A stretch of DNA of 64,000 nucleotides from Diplonema papillatum (GCA_030068145.1 JAPJBO010000122.1:124001-188000); one strand, 5' to 3'; shown: positions 1-10,637, numbered from the stretch's first letter. Notes: generated from the letters alone by a model not told the origin. Program-made: numbers and translations.

Positions 1-603
1 GATGCATTCCTAACACAGAAAAACTACGTACCCAACAAGTTTGGCCAAGCGAGCGTTCTCGCCACGCAAAGCTTCGATCGTGCGAGCCTGCTGGTGGCAG
101 TGGGCGCAGCCGGCGGGCGACGCCGGCGGTTGGGGGAGGTACGGGTTCATCATCTCGGACTTGGCGCGCTGCTTGGCCGCGAGCTGCCAGTTGTGGCGCC
201 TCTCCGCCGGGTAGTAAGGGGCTGCTTCGTCCTTATTTCGACGGAGGCCAGAACCAAGAAACAGGATACAAGGGCACAATTTGCGTTGAACCGGAACACA
301 ACGGCACGAATTTGTTTCGGGCAACAATATAAGGGAAGGTTTCCTTGTTACTTGGTACTTAATGTCAATAATACTGATAGTAGATGTTTCGTTGGTTTGG
401 TAATAAAGTGAGAGGGCAGGCCTGGTCACGGAAACTATCCTCAAAGCTTGCTGCGCTCGGTTCGCGCTATATCATAAATGGTCAGTACGACACTTTTTTT
501 TGTTTGTTGCGCGCTAGCGAAAATCACCTGCTTTGGTAAGCTTCGTGTACCACGCTGCCAACTGCTGACTAAAATGCATTGTTAACACAGACAAACTACG
601 TAC

Positions 604-813
604 CAACAAGTTTGACCAAGCGAGTGTTCTCGCCACGCAAAGCTTCGATCGTGCGAGCCTGCTGGTGGCAGTGGGCGCAGCCGGTGGGCGACGCCGGCGG
701 TTGGGGGAGGTACGGGTTCCGGGGCGACGACGCCCCCGGCAGCGCCTCGGACTTGGCGCGCTGCTTGGCCGCGAGCTGCCAGTTGTGGCGCCTCTCCGCC
801 GGGTAGTAAGGGG
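604..813 (-). CDS. Candidate in-frame duplicate exon (copy 2, long version)
   Basis: The length is 210 nt (70 codons), phase 1 at both ends, and it matches the 3' part of the first exon almost base for base. Splicing it in would duplicate the CAHC and coiled-coil start. The short copies at 32-221, 1200-1389, 1745-1934 and 2892-3081 are 190 nt and would shift the frame, so they may be skipped or act as poison exons. No transcript evidence is available here. Confidence 0.35.
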
Positions 814-2316
814 CTGCTTCGTCCTTATTACGACGGAGGCCAGAACCAAGAAACAGGATACAAGGGCACAATTTGCGTTGAACCGGAACACAACGGCACG
901 AATTTGTTTCGGGCAACAATATAAGGGAAGGTTTCCTTGTTACTTGGTACTTAATGTCAATAATACTGATAGTAGATGTTTCGTTGGTTTGGTAATAAAG
1001 TGAGAGGGCAGGCCTGGTCACGGAAACTATCCTCAAAGCTTGCTGCGCTCGGTTCGCGCTATATCATAAATGGTCAGTACGACACTTTTTTTGTTGTTTG
1101 TTGCGCGCTAGCGGAACTCACCTGTTTGGGTAAGCTTCGTGTAGCACGCTGCCAACTGCTGATTTAATGATGCATTCCTAACACAGAAAAACTACGTACC
1201 CAACAAGTTTGACCAAGCGAGCGTTCTCGCCACGCAAAGCTTCGATCGTGCGAGCCTGCTGGTGGCAGTGGGCGCAGCCGGTGGGCGACGCCGGCGGTTG
1301 GGGGAGGTACGGGTTCATCATCTCGGACTTGGCGCGCTGCTTGGCCGCGAGCTGCCAGTTGTGGCGCCTCTCCGCCGGGTAGTAAGGGGCTGCTTCGTCC
1401 TTATTTCGACGGAGGCCAGAACCAAGAAACAGGATACAAGGGCACAATTTGCGTTGAACCGGAACACAACGGCACGAATTTGTTTCGGGCAACAATATAA
1501 GGGAAGGTTTCCTTGTTACTTGGTACTTAATGTCAATAATACTGATAGTAGATGTTTCGTTGGTTTGGTAATAAAGTGAGAGGGCAGGCCTGGTCACGGA
1601 AACTATCCTCAAAGCTTGCTGCGCTCGGTTCGCGCTATATCATAAATGGTCAGTACGACACTTTTTTTTTTGTTTGTTGCGCGCTAGCGGAACTCACCTG
1701 TTTGGGATTTAATGATGCATTCCTAACACAGAAAAACTACGTACCCAACAAGTTTGACCAAGCGAGCGTTCTCGCCACGCAAAGCTTCGATCGTGCGAGC
1801 CTGCTGGTGGCAGTGGGCGCAGCCGGCGGGCGACGCCGGCGGTTGGGGAAGGTACGGGTTCATCATCTCGGACTTGGCGCGCTGCTTGGCCGCGAGCTGC
1901 CAGTTGTGGCGCCTCTCCGCCGGGTAGTAAGGGGCTGCTTCGTCCTTATTTCGACGGAGGCCAGAACCAAGAAACAGGATACAAGGGCACAATTTGCGTT
2001 GAACCGGAACACAACGGCACGAATTTGTTTCGGGCAACAATATAAGGGAGGGTTTCCTTGTTACTTGGTACTTAATGTCAATAATACTGATAGTAGATGT
2101 TTCGTTGGTTTGGTAATAAAGTGAGAGGGCAGGCCTGGTCACGGAAACTGTCCTCAAAGCTTGCTGCGCTCGGTTCGCGCTATATCATAAATGGTCAGTA
2201 CGACACTTTTTTTTGTTTGTTGCGCGCTAGCGAAAATCACCTGCTTTGGTAAGCTTCGTGTACCACGCTGCCAACTGCTGACTAAAATGCATTGTTAACA
2301 CAGACAAACTACGTAC

Positions 2317-2505
2317 CAACAAGTTTGACCAAGCGAGCGTTCTCGCCACGCAAAGCTTCGATCGTGCGAGCCTGCTGGTGGCAGTGGGCGCAGCCGGCGG
2401 GCGACGCCGGCGGTTGGGGGAGGTACGGGTTCATCATCTCGGACTTGGCGCGCTGCTTGGCCGCGAGCTGCCAGTTGTGGCGCCTCTCCGCCGGGTAGTA
2501 AGGGG
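2317..2505 (-). CDS. Candidate in-frame duplicate exon (copy 5, chimeric)
   Basis: The length is 189 nt, bounded by CAG acceptor and GTACGT donor. The acceptor takes the phase-1 overhang left by the 3464 donor (G + CC = Ala, then PYYPAERR), and 189 nt keeps that phase, so including it would add 63 residues without a frameshift. Its body is the short version, but its donor end (one C fewer) and flank match the long version, so it looks like a crossover product of the two types. Confidence 0.35.
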
Positions 2506-3463
2506 CTGCTTCGTCCTTATTTCGACGGAGGCCAGAACCAAGAAACAGGATACAAGGGCACAATTTGCGTTGAACCGGAACACAACGGCACGAATTTGTT
2601 TCGGGCAACAATATAAGGGAAGGTTTCCTTGTTACTTGGTACTTAATGTCAATAATACTGATAGTAGATGTTTCGTTGGTTTGGTAATAAAGTGAGAGGG
2701 CAGGCCTGGTCACGGAAACTATCCTCAAAGCTTGCTGCGCTCGGTTCGCGCTATATCATAAATGGTCAGTACGACACTTTTTTTGTTGTTTGTTGCGCGC
2801 TAGCGGAACTCACCTGTTTGGGTAAGCTTCGTGTAGCACGCTGCCAACTGCTGATTTAATGATGCATTCCTAACACAGAAAAACTACGTACCCAACAAGT
2901 TTGACCAAGCGAGCGTTCTCGCCACGCAAAGCTTCGATCGTGCGAGCCTGCTGGTGGCAGTGGGCGCAGCCGGTGGGCGACGCCGGCGGTTGGGGGAGGT
3001 ACGGGTTCATCATCTCGGACTTGGCGCGCTGCTTGGCCGCGAGCTGCCAGTTGTGGCGCCTCTCCGCCGGGTAGTAAGGGGCTGCTTCGTCCTTATTTCG
3101 ACGGAGGCCAGAACCAAGAAACAGGATACAAGGGCACAATTTGCGTTGAACCGGAACACAACGGCACGAATTTGTTTCGGGCAACAATATAAGGGAAGGT
3201 TTCCTTGTTACTTGGTACTTAATGTCAATAATACTGATAGTAGATGTTTCGTTGGTTTGGTAATAAAGTGAGAGGGCAGGCCTGGTCACGGAAACTATCC
3301 TCAAAGCTTGCTGCGCTCGGTTCGCGCTATATCATAAATGGTCAGTACGACACTTTTTTTTGTTTGTTGCGCGCTAACGAAAATCACCTGCTTTGGTAAG
3401 CTTCGTGTACCACGCTGCCAACTGCTGACTAAAATGCATTGTTAACACAGACAAGCTACGTAC

Positions 3464-3842
3464 CAACAAGTTTGACCAAGCGAGCGTTCTCGCCACGCAA
3501 AGCTTCGATCGTGCGAGCCTGCTGGTGGCAGTGGGCGCAGCCGGTGGGCGACGCCGGCGGTTGGGGGAGGTACGGGTTCCGGGGCGACGACGCCCCCGGC
3601 AGCGCCTCGGACTTGGCGCGCTGCTTGGCCGCGAGCTGCCAGTTGTGGCGCCTCTCCGCCGGGTAGTAAGGGGCCGGCGACGTCGAGCGCGCCGACGGCT
3701 TCTCGAAGCGGACGCTGAAGGAGCCGGCGGTCGACATGACGATCTTAGGTTGCAGCTCGTTGTACATGATGTCCGGGGCCGACAGGCAGGCTTCGCGGAC
3801 GCGCGGGCTGGTTATCAACGGCGGGGGTAGCGCTCCTGCCAT
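3464..3842 (-). CDS. First coding exon of an unrecognised protein with a CxxC and coiled-coil start
   Basis: An ATG at 3842 opens 126 complete codons ending at a GTACGT donor, leaving phase 1. The protein starts MAGALPPPLITSP. It has a polar middle, a Pro-rich stretch (NPYLPQPPASP), a C-x2-C pair (GCAHCH), and then what looks like the start of a leucine-type coiled coil (ARTIEALRGENARLVKLV). I do not recognise the family. The last 210 nt are the part copied six more times downstream. The remaining exons must lie left of the window. The upstream 230 bp hold a CT-rich tract ending in T13, which could be promoter or 5' UTR. Starting at 3842 rather than further upstream avoids translating that simple sequence. 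Confidence 0.5.
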
Positions 3843-4442
3843 CTTCCTTCGCGCAGTCGATCGATTCCCGTCGGTCTGCCGCCAGGCGGTCGTCGCAAAA
3901 TGTTTCCCTCCGTGGTATACCAGGTTTGTGCGAGTCTTGCGGCCTTGTCTATTGTTTGCCTTCTGTTGCGGCGTGCCTCGTCGTCTTCTCTCTCTCTCTC
4001 TTATTTTTTTTTTTTTCAGCAACAGAGGGAGACAGCGCTGGTTTCGCTGCGTGCGTGTGTGTGCGCACCACACCAGCCAGGGGGTGGGGGCAGACGGACA
4101 GCAGAGCTCGGTGTGGTTAAATGGTGCCTCGCACGCGCCCTTCGCCTGGGATCAGGCTGACAAGTACTACAGACCCGCGACAGCGGGTGGCGGCTGGATG
4201 GGTGTGCGGTGGTCGGAGGGCACCTCGGTCGCTGTTTTCCCCGTATCTCCAGCGCGGGGGTGCGTGCCGATGGGGTGTGGTGTGTGTGTGGGTGACGACG
4301 TGTTCTCTCCCCCGACCCGCCCCGGTTGTGCCTGCTTGAGAGTTCGGTTCGTGGGGCGGCGCCACACGTCTAGTCTCGTGACACGACTCCAGAACGAGAA
4401 ACCCAGTCAAGGCAAACGTCACTTGATACAGAACGTGCTAAG
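3843..4442. other. Upstream region of the 3464-3842 exon, no gene seen
   Basis: It contains a pyrimidine tract at about 3989-4017 and GT-rich sequence near 4050-4300. Open frames here overlap one another on both strands and show no protein-like composition. Confidence 0.4.
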
Positions 4443-4566
4443 AACATGTGGGCGACTAATGTTCGAGGGGGAAAAAACCTTTCCCCCCTATGTGCGGCGG
4501 GCTAAAAAAAAAAATAGCCCTAACGTGTGGAAATCCACACGTTCCACACGTGGAGCGCAAGCCCTG
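4443..4566 (-). mobile_element. Truncated hAT-like MITE remnant
   Basis: It matches the two full elements at 42350 and 47971 in reverse orientation: it keeps one end (GGAGCGCAAGCCCTG), the CACGTGTGG/CCACACG block and the TGTGCGGCGGGC block, with the interior reduced to an A-rich run. The other terminal repeat is not visible. Confidence 0.6.
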
Positions 4567-5332
4567 GGGAAGTACATTCGCAAGGCTGAAACTTAAGCCC
4601 TTCCGGAGGGGAGGGACGTTGACCAGCGCGAACCGGCTTCTGGGGAATATATGGGTCAAACTCGGGACGAAACCTAGTGCTCCTTGGGAAAGGTTTCGTA
4701 ACGCATCTCTTACACAGCAGCAAACGTTGATATTTTTGGGTGGCGAGAGAAAGATATTCTCCTTTCTTCTTATGGTTTATCGAAACAAAGGAGGGGGCAA
4801 GCTACATTCCTAGGACCGGCTGTGCGTAAATAATAAGAGCCACGTCACTTTTTTGGCGTGTCTTTACTCCGCAGACAAAGTGTCCAAAAATCAAGCTCGG
4901 GGTTGTGGCTTTTTTCGACATAAGATTGAAGTGTCCCCCGTCCGTAAGGGGTTAAAGGAATCGACGGAATGACACCACTAGGCGCGGAGTATGTGGTTAG
5001 GTCGGGAATATCTCAAGGATGGACCGACTTGAGAGCTCTTTCTCGATGAATTGTGTGATGGTTTGTCAGGTTGATTCCATATCTCGACCCTTATACGGAG
5101 GGGCGCGTCGTTGAGTGGGGAGTGTCTTTTGGCGCTCTGTGGGTCATGTCATACTCCCCGGAGCACGCGGCGCAACAAGAAGTGGCAAAGAAATGCGGAA
5201 CGAGACAAAATGCGAACCACTTCCCGAAGGCAGAAGGGCCGTGGGCGCCGTTCTCTTTACGCAGCAGAGCTACCGCAAGTCCATGCAGAGCGGCTTGCAG
5301 AGCCCGCCGAGGGATAGCTGAAAGGCGGTGGG
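4567..5332. other. No gene recognised
   Basis: Mixed sequence with only short overlapping open frames. I see no splice-bounded coding segment or structured repeat. Confidence 0.4.
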
Positions 5333-5415
5333 GAAAAACTTAGTTTTAATGTTTAGGCACAACACTGCCTCGCATGCATGTTTGATGCTAGCATCAAGTC
5401 TTCATCGAAGGATGG
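5333..5415 (+). repeat. Interspersed repeat family E
   Basis: Shared core CTTAGTTTAATGTTTAGGCA...ACTGCCTC...GATGCTAGCATCAAGTCTTC, found again at 8345-8404, 17410-17486 and 37575-37650. It ends in the perfect palindrome TTGATGCTAGCATCAA. Confidence 0.7.
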
Positions 5416-5419
5416 AGGA

Positions 5420-5590
5420 GGTTTTTGTTGACCTTGGCCGGAATCCCCCGGAAGGACGGGCAAGACTTCACAAAGTCCCTGGGGGGTGGGGGGGTCAGCC
5501 CTCTTGCTAAGGATCAGCCTCTTTGGCCGGATGGCCGGATAAACGAGACGATGGATGGATGGATGGTTCTTAACAAGATGCCTGGGGGTT
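5420..5590 (+). repeat. Repeat segment with GGATGGCCGGATAAA and GATG microrepeat
   Basis: The block from GGTCAGCCCTC to AACAAGATGCC occurs reversed at about 34388-34430 and 35130-35185, where a roughly 700-bp A-rich segment separates the two halves. Confidence 0.5.
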
Positions 5591-6300
5591 TGCTTGAGCG
5601 AACCACGTGGGTTCGCCTTTGATTGGCCACGTCCAGTCGTGCTGCAGAATCCGATGGACTTCCTTGATCAACCGCAGTTGAATCAGTGGTGACAGCAGTT
5701 TTATCTTTTCCGTCTGCTTTCGTGACCATGCTTTGTCTTTATCAAGCTTTTTACAACAATTGTGTCTCGCACCCTTCGTGATGATCCTGCCGGTTAAACA
5801 ACATGATCTCGAAAGTAAAATGGTCTCGGTAGACGTTTCCTCTCGAGCCATGCCTTTGCTTGGGTGATCTCGATTTGACTTGCTGGCAAAGGGAAGGCGT
5901 GGTTACTGTTGGGACGTTTGGGATATTTTCCTTTGAACATTGCAGTTCGAACTCCGCAAAATGTTCTCTGACGAGGAAAGCGGAGGGGGATGCTACTGGC
6001 CTGATCGATTGGCGCCGTTCTGTGATACTCAGGGGACGGCAGGGATAACGTTTTCTTTCTAGATTGCTCGTGTCGAGAAGTGTCGGCCTTTGCAAGCACC
6101 GAACAACGGGTGCCGTCGTGTTCGTCGCCCAGGGCGCAAAACAAGGGGTGGTATCTCGGCACCATTGTCGGGCAAAGCATGTTACTGTGCAGGAATGCCG
6201 CATAACTGCTTATTTTGACGGCAAAAGATGGTCCACATTTCTCTTGTGGTTCACTACTCAGCAGAGTCCGCGGAGGTCTCGAGCGTGGTGAACACGACGT
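5590..6300. other. No gene recognised
   Basis: Two overlapping minus-strand frames of about 130-150 codons lie here, but their composition is not protein-like and no repeat or splice context supports them. Confidence 0.35.
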
Positions 6301-6692
6301 TATAGTCGGTTCAGTCTGAGTTTGAGGTTTTGAGGCTGAGTTCAGCCACCATCGTCATCCCTTACCGAAGGGATAGGTCCATTCACGCGCGTCCTTTAAT
6401 CAGGAGACGAGGCCTCTCCTCAGAAGACTCGAAGCGGCAAGCGGGAGCGGAGAACTCCGTTTGACCTGGGGTTTGAGTCTGTGAGCTTGAGGTTGAGTTC
6501 AGCCGTCGAGCCACACCATCGCCATATTGAACCCAAGGGACAGAAGGAAGCCCAATGGGTCCATTCATTTCGCAGCCTTCAATCAGGAGACTCACGGAGA
6601 CGAGACCTCTCCGTGAAAGACTTGAAGCGGCACACGGGAGGTGGAAACCCCCGGTTTGAGTTTGGCTTCGAGAGCTTGAGGTTGAGTTTGCC
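6300..6692 (-). repeat. Duplicated 3' flank of the ACAD8-like gene
   Basis: The sequence downstream of the ACAD8 stop (AACCCAAGGGACAGAAGGA, GGTCCATTCATTT, AATCAGGAGACGAG) occurs at 6340-6480, 6510-6660 and 7125-7270, so at least two rounds of tandem duplication involved this end. Confidence 0.65.
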
Positions 6693-7112
6693 CTACGCGA
6701 GGACGGCGCGCGAGACGATGAGACGCATGACTTTGTTGGTGCCTTCGAGGATCCGGTGCACGCGGAGGAACCGCTCGATGGGGTACGACTGCAGGTACCC
6801 GTACCCGCCGTGCAGCTGCAGGGCGTCGTCGACCACGTTCCAGCAGTCCTCAGCCACCTTCATCTTCGCCATGGCGCAGAACGCGGTTTTGTCCGGATGC
6901 CCCTGGTCCATCGCAGCAGCCGCCTGCCGGACTAACAGCCTGGACGCGTGCACCCTAGCCGCCATGTCGGCCAGCTTGAACTGCGTGTTCTGAAAGCTGC
7001 TGATGCTCTTGCCGAACTGTTGCCGCTCCTTCGTGTACGCCACCGCCAGGTCCAGCGACCGCTGCGCGGCACCCAGGGAGCAGGTTGCCATGCGAATCCA
7101 GCCCCTGTGCAG
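6693..7112 (-). pseudogene. Truncated tandem copy of the ACAD8-like terminal exon
   Basis: This encodes the last roughly 137 residues of the dehydrogenase, from ATCSLGAAQRSLDLAV to the stop, 591 bp downstream of the intact copy and nearly identical to it. Changes visible: a 9-nt in-frame loss (RFLRDLRVHR becomes RFLRVHR), Glu to Lys in LEGTNKVMR and a few conservative changes. Sequence upstream of ATCS is replaced by duplicated 3' flank, so there is no FAD-domain start and no acceptor. The frame is still open, which suggests a recent duplication by unequal exchange. It could in principle serve as an alternative last exon, but it lacks the rest of the catalytic domain. Confidence 0.85.
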
Positions 7113-7283
7113 CCCCACCATATCTCGAACCCAAGGGACAGAAGGAGTCCCAACAGGTCCATTCATTTCACAGTCTTTCAATCAGGAGACGAGACCTCTC
7201 CTTAACACTTAAAGACTGGAAGCGGCACATGGGAGGTGGAGAGGTGGAAAACCCCCCGGTTTGAGTTTGAGGTTGAGTTTGCC

Positions 7284-8312
7284 CTACGCGAGGACGGCGC
7301 GCGAGACGATGAGACGCATGACTTCGTTGGTGCCTTCGAGGATCCGGTGCACGCGGAGGTCGCGGAGGAACCGCTCGATGGGGTACGACTGCAGGTACCC
7401 GTACCCGCCGTGCAGCTGCAGGGCGTCGTCGACCACGTTCCAGCAGTCCTCGGTCACCTTCATCTTCGCCATGGCGCAGAACGCGGTTTTGTCCGGATGC
7501 TCCTGGTCCATCGCAGCGGCCGCCTGCCGGACTAACAGTCGGGACGCGTGCACACGAGCCGCCATGTCGGCCAGCTTGAACTGCGTGTTCTGAAAGCTGC
7601 TGATGCTCTTGCCGAACTGTTGCCGCTCCTTCGTGTACGCCACCGCCAGGTCCAGCGACCGTTGCGCGGCGCCCAGGGAGCAGGTTGCGATGTTGATCCG
7701 CCCCCCGTCGAGCCCCATCATAGCCATCCCAAACCCCTTCCCCTCGACGCCGCCCAGCAGATTCTCCGCCGGAACGACGGCGTCCTCGAAGATGACCTGC
7801 CGAGTCGGCTGGCAGTTCCACCCCATTTTGCTCTCGTTCGCCCCGAACGAGAGCCCGGGGGTGTCCTTCGGGACCACGATGCACGAGATTCCCTTCGCCC
7901 CTTCCCCCGTGCGCAGCATGACCACGTAGTACTTCGCGGTGCCGGCTCCGGAAATGAAGCACTTCGAGCCGTTTATCACGTAATTCGACCCGTCCTTCAC
8001 CGCCTTGGTCCGCAGGGACGCGGCATCCGACCCGCTTCCAGGCTCCGTGAGGCAGTAGCTCATGAGGTTCTCCATCGAGCAGACGTCCGGCAGGATGCGC
8101 TCCCGCTGCTCTTCGGTCCCGAAGCGGTCGACCATCCAGCAGCACATGTTGTGGATGGTCACGAACGCCGTGAACGACGGGCAGGCCCCAGACAGCTGCT
8201 CGAAGATCACGCTCGCGTCCAGCCGCCCCGCGCCGGTGCCGTGGTCGTCCTTCACGTACACAGCCCCGAACCCCAACTCGCCAGCCTTCGCCAGAACGTC
8301 GGTCGGAAAGTG
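7284..8312 (-). CDS. ACAD8: Isobutyryl-CoA dehydrogenase-like acyl-CoA dehydrogenase, terminal exon
   Basis: An FAD-dependent acyl-CoA dehydrogenase. The best match in my recall is mitochondrial isobutyryl-CoA dehydrogenase (valine breakdown, isobutyryl-CoA to methacrylyl-CoA), rather than the short- or medium-chain enzymes. The exon opens after a CTGCAG acceptor in phase 0 (HFPTDVLAKAGELGFG) and runs 342 codons to the stop. Seen in order: SVIFEQLSGACPS and TIHNMCCWMVD, the family signature YCLTEPGSGSDAASL, FISGAG, GISCIVVPKDTPGLSFG, GWNCQPTRQVIFED, GGRINIATCSLGAA, LQLHGGYGYL, and the catalytic-Glu segment RILEGTNEVMR. Human-type enzymes are about 415 residues, so roughly 70 N-terminal residues including the targeting peptide lie in upstream exons I could not find before 14 kb. 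A partial duplicate sits just downstream. Confidence 0.92.
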   Translation of the reverse strand, partial: HFPTDVLAKAGELGFGAVYVKDDHGTGAGRLDASVIFEQLSGACPSFTAFVTIHNMCCWMVDRFGTEEQRERILPDVCSMENLMSYCLTEPGSGSDAASLRTKAVKDGSNYVINGSKCFISGAGTAKYYVVMLRTGEGAKGISCIVVPKDTPGLSFGANESKMGWNCQPTRQVIFEDAVVPAENLLGGVEGKGFGMAMMGLDGGRINIATCSLGAAQRSLDLAVAYTKERQQFGKSISSFQNTQFKLADMAARVHASRLLVRQAAAAMDQEHPDKTAFCAMAKMKVTEDCWNVVDDALQLHGGYGYLQSYPIERFLRDLRVHRILEGTNEVMRLIVSRAVLA

Positions 8313-8344
8313 CTGCAGGCAAGAGTAGTGTGTTGCTGGGATGG

Positions 8345-8404
8345 GGAGAACCTTAGTTTAATGTTTCGGCAGGTCATACCTGCTTGACGCTAGCAGCAAG
8401 TAGA
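8345..8404 (+). repeat. Interspersed repeat family E
   Basis: Shorter copy of the 5333-5415 repeat (GGGGAGAACCTTAGTTTAAT...GACGCTAGCAGCAAG), lying just upstream of the ACAD8 exon acceptor, probably within the intron. Confidence 0.6.
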
Positions 8405-9560
8405 TGTTGTATGGAAAAGAAACGCAAAGATGGGAAAAGGGAGTGTAGAGCACCCAAAATAGGTTACGTCAGTTTTTTTTTAAGGCCACAGGATTGAATC
8501 GAGTTGGATCATTCGGACGTGTATTTAGCAGTGGAGTGGCCGATCGCTATCCAACTGGCCCAGAGAAGGCACCTTCCCGCGCAGATTGCGCCGGTTTACT
8601 GAGCTTCCACACACCTTGGTAGCATCCCACTTCGCTGCATGCGGCTCGATCTCCGTCGCTGCAAACGATCTTGCGGCGTCCTGTTGAATGGGGTTTGAGA
8701 CGATGAACGAAGGTGAAATGGGTCGGTTTGCGACGATTTGGGTGGAGATCCCCCGGAGGGGTACATTACACCTCGGCTGTTCTTTTTTAGCGTTAAATTC
8801 CGCTCCTTCGAGGGGTCACTCGGAGCCGTTGCTCCCACTCGTCCCGCGCATTTAACGTACATTTAATGCCGCGTTCGCCCAAACAGAATACGTGGTTACG
8901 GTCCTTAGCTGGCCTGCTAAAGCTGTGGGACAGAGCCGACGGCGCAGCCGCTGCTAGCAGGGGCGGCCTGTGCGGGACTGACTAAGCGACGGAGGCGGCA
9001 GGTGCGCAACCGTGGCTGTGAGTCTAACAGACGGAGCTCAGCTGGCGGCGAGCAAGCTTGCGTTTGCTGGCCGACCGCGCCATTCAGCTCACGTGTCTAT
9101 TGGATTGTCCCAATGGCTCTTATCCCAATGGACCTTTGGCGCAGCGCCCGAACGAAGGAGGGCGGGGAGGAAGCCCCGAACGGGAGCTAGCAACCGCGTC
9201 TCCTTCGCGACATCAGGGGACTGAAGCGCTGCCAGGACCAGCCAGCGGTCGGCCCTAGCGCACTTCGCTATTGCTGCGTCAACAACACGCTGGTCGACTT
9301 CCCCCCTTCTGCAGTGCAGGATGCCCCGGATGGGGAGTCCCGCCCCAAGCGTGTAGGAGCTTGCGTGGGCAGGGCCGCGATGTTATTCCCGGGACCTTGT
9401 CACGCACGCGTTGCCCGGGGCGACGTCGTTGTCCCCACGCCGAGATCAGATCCGGTCGGCACGGATGACCTGCCTCGACCTTGCCAGGACGTCGGGTTGG
9501 CGGTGCAGCAGGTCTTCTTTGGTGATCTCGGACTGACCGGGCGGGCCAGGCGAGTGGGTG
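8405..9560. other. No gene recognised
   Basis: Short overlapping frames only. This span should contain intron or upstream sequence of the ACAD8-like gene. I looked for an exon ending just before HFPTDV and did not find one. Confidence 0.4.
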
Positions 9561-9569
9561 ACGTACCCA

Positions 9570-10446
9570 CTAACTCCGATACTGGGCAGCCCGTCCTGAG
9601 GTGATGCAGCAGGTGGCGCCCCAGGTACCCAGATCCCGCGGCATCTCGTACCGGGGGGTCCACGTCGCGCAGACCAGCGGAAGTTGCAAGGACGTCTCTT
9701 TCCAGCTGGTCAAGAAATTCGCTGCCGTACTTGAGGTGAGGCAGCAGGGCGTCGGCGCCCTGGATACCCAGATCCCGCATCTCGTCTGGAAGGCCAATGT
9801 GGGCCCATGCGGCGGAAGTTGCGAGGACCTCTCTTTCCCAGCGGATCAAGAAATCCAGGCGCATGCGCTGGGCCTCCGAACCGGTGTCAGTGTGCAGGAA
9901 GTGCCGCGGTTATTTCGTCGTGATCTGGGACATGTCCCTGTCCACCGGTAAGGCGCCGAGGGCGCGCTCGGCGAACTCATACCTCCTCAGCACGCCTCGG
10001 AGCTGGAACTTGACTCCGGCGGACCAGAAGCCGACAGTCGGCGCTGCAATACGCAGCGTCCGGAGTGAGAGATGAGTTGGTGCTGATGCGCGGATGAGGT
10101 GAGTCCCTTCCGCGTTGATAGAGTGACGACGAACTTTCAAATATTAAACAGGGGGTAAACACCGCCGGCGAGTCAGCCATTGAGCCCCATGTGTCAAGGT
10201 CGAACCCGGCTGGTGACCCTCCTGGGAGGTACGGCAGCATGTCTAAGGGCTGCACACCTTCCCCCCTGGCCCACTTGATCCCTCTGAACACCTTCCGAGC
10301 CACGAGGTCGTCCGGCTTGAACTTGAAGTAGTGTGAAAAGACCGTTTGTGGCATCGACGAGCCCTGGTGTGGGGATCGGCTGAACAGGCCCATGTCGATA
10401 ACAGATAGACCGTATGCGACGTCGACTGCACGACATGCGGATGAAC
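9570..10446 (-). pseudogene. Degraded or intron-split coding region, family unknown
   Basis: Protein-like minus-strand segments succeed each other with breaks. From about 10430: VDVAYGLSVIDMGLFSRS, then FKFKPDDLVARKVFRGIKWARG and DLDTWGSMADSPAVFTP. In another frame APTVGFWSAGVKFQL and YEFAERALGALPVDRDMSQ end at a TAA (9910-9912). The same frame then continues with DTGSEAQRMRLDFLIRWE. The last part is an internal repeat of about 45 residues (FLIRWEREVLATSA, then FLDQLERDVLATSA). The in-frame stop and frame changes suggest a decayed gene or transposon ORF, though introns are possible. I do not recognise the family. Confidence 0.4.
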
Positions 10447-10475
10447 GTCAGGTATCGCTCGATGTACATTAGCAT

Positions 10476-10637
10476 CTAGCTCGCATCGTGGGTGGCTGTT
10501 TCCTGTGAGAACCGATGCAGGTTGGTGTCGCGTCGCCCCGCCAGGCGGGCTTGCTTGCGCGCCACAAACCGCTTCACCTCGTCGATCTGCGCCATGGCCA
10601 GGACGTAGCAGCCGTCCTGCTTCTCCTTGCGCTTCAT
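10476..10637 (-). CDS. Short protein-like ORF, 53 aa
   Basis: ATG at 10637 gives MKRKEKQDGCYVLAMAQIDE..., a basic, helix-prone peptide ending at TAG 10476. The same frame continues past the stop as MLMYIERYLTFIRM, so this is probably the upstream part of the degraded region at 9570-10446. Function unknown. Confidence 0.3.
   Translation of the reverse strand: MKRKEKQDGCYVLAMAQIDEVKRFVARKQARLAGRRDTNLHRFSQETATHDAS

Larger units (their letters stand above)
1..3673 (-). repeat. Seven-copy tandem exon-intron array, period about 573 bp
   Basis: Near-identical units start at about 1, 574, 1169, 1714, 2287, 2861 and 3434. Read on the minus strand, each holds an exon-like block opened by an acceptor (AAGCAG before CCCCTTACTACC) and closed by a strong donor (GTACGT), then about 350-400 bp of intron-like sequence. 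Exon blocks are 32-221, 604-813, 1200-1389, 1745-1934, 2317-2505, 2892-3081, and the 3' part of 3464-3842. Two exon versions exist: long (KSEALPGASSPRNPYLP, copies 2 and 7) and short (KSEMMNPYLP, the others). The unit ending at 1713 lacks about 30 bp. The intron part carries a sequence (CGCTAGCGGAACTCACCTG...TGCATT) also found near 23330, 45185 and 55480, so it is partly repeat-derived. The array runs off the left edge. Confidence 0.9.

Noticed and set aside
94-3271. Repeated plus-strand ORF (MAVGAAGGRRRRLGEVR...)
   Set aside because: Antisense shadow of the duplicated exon; Arg-rich from the GC-rich complement.
7548-8387. 279-codon plus-strand ORF
   Set aside because: Antisense to the ACAD8-like exon, whose sense frame is clearly the real one.
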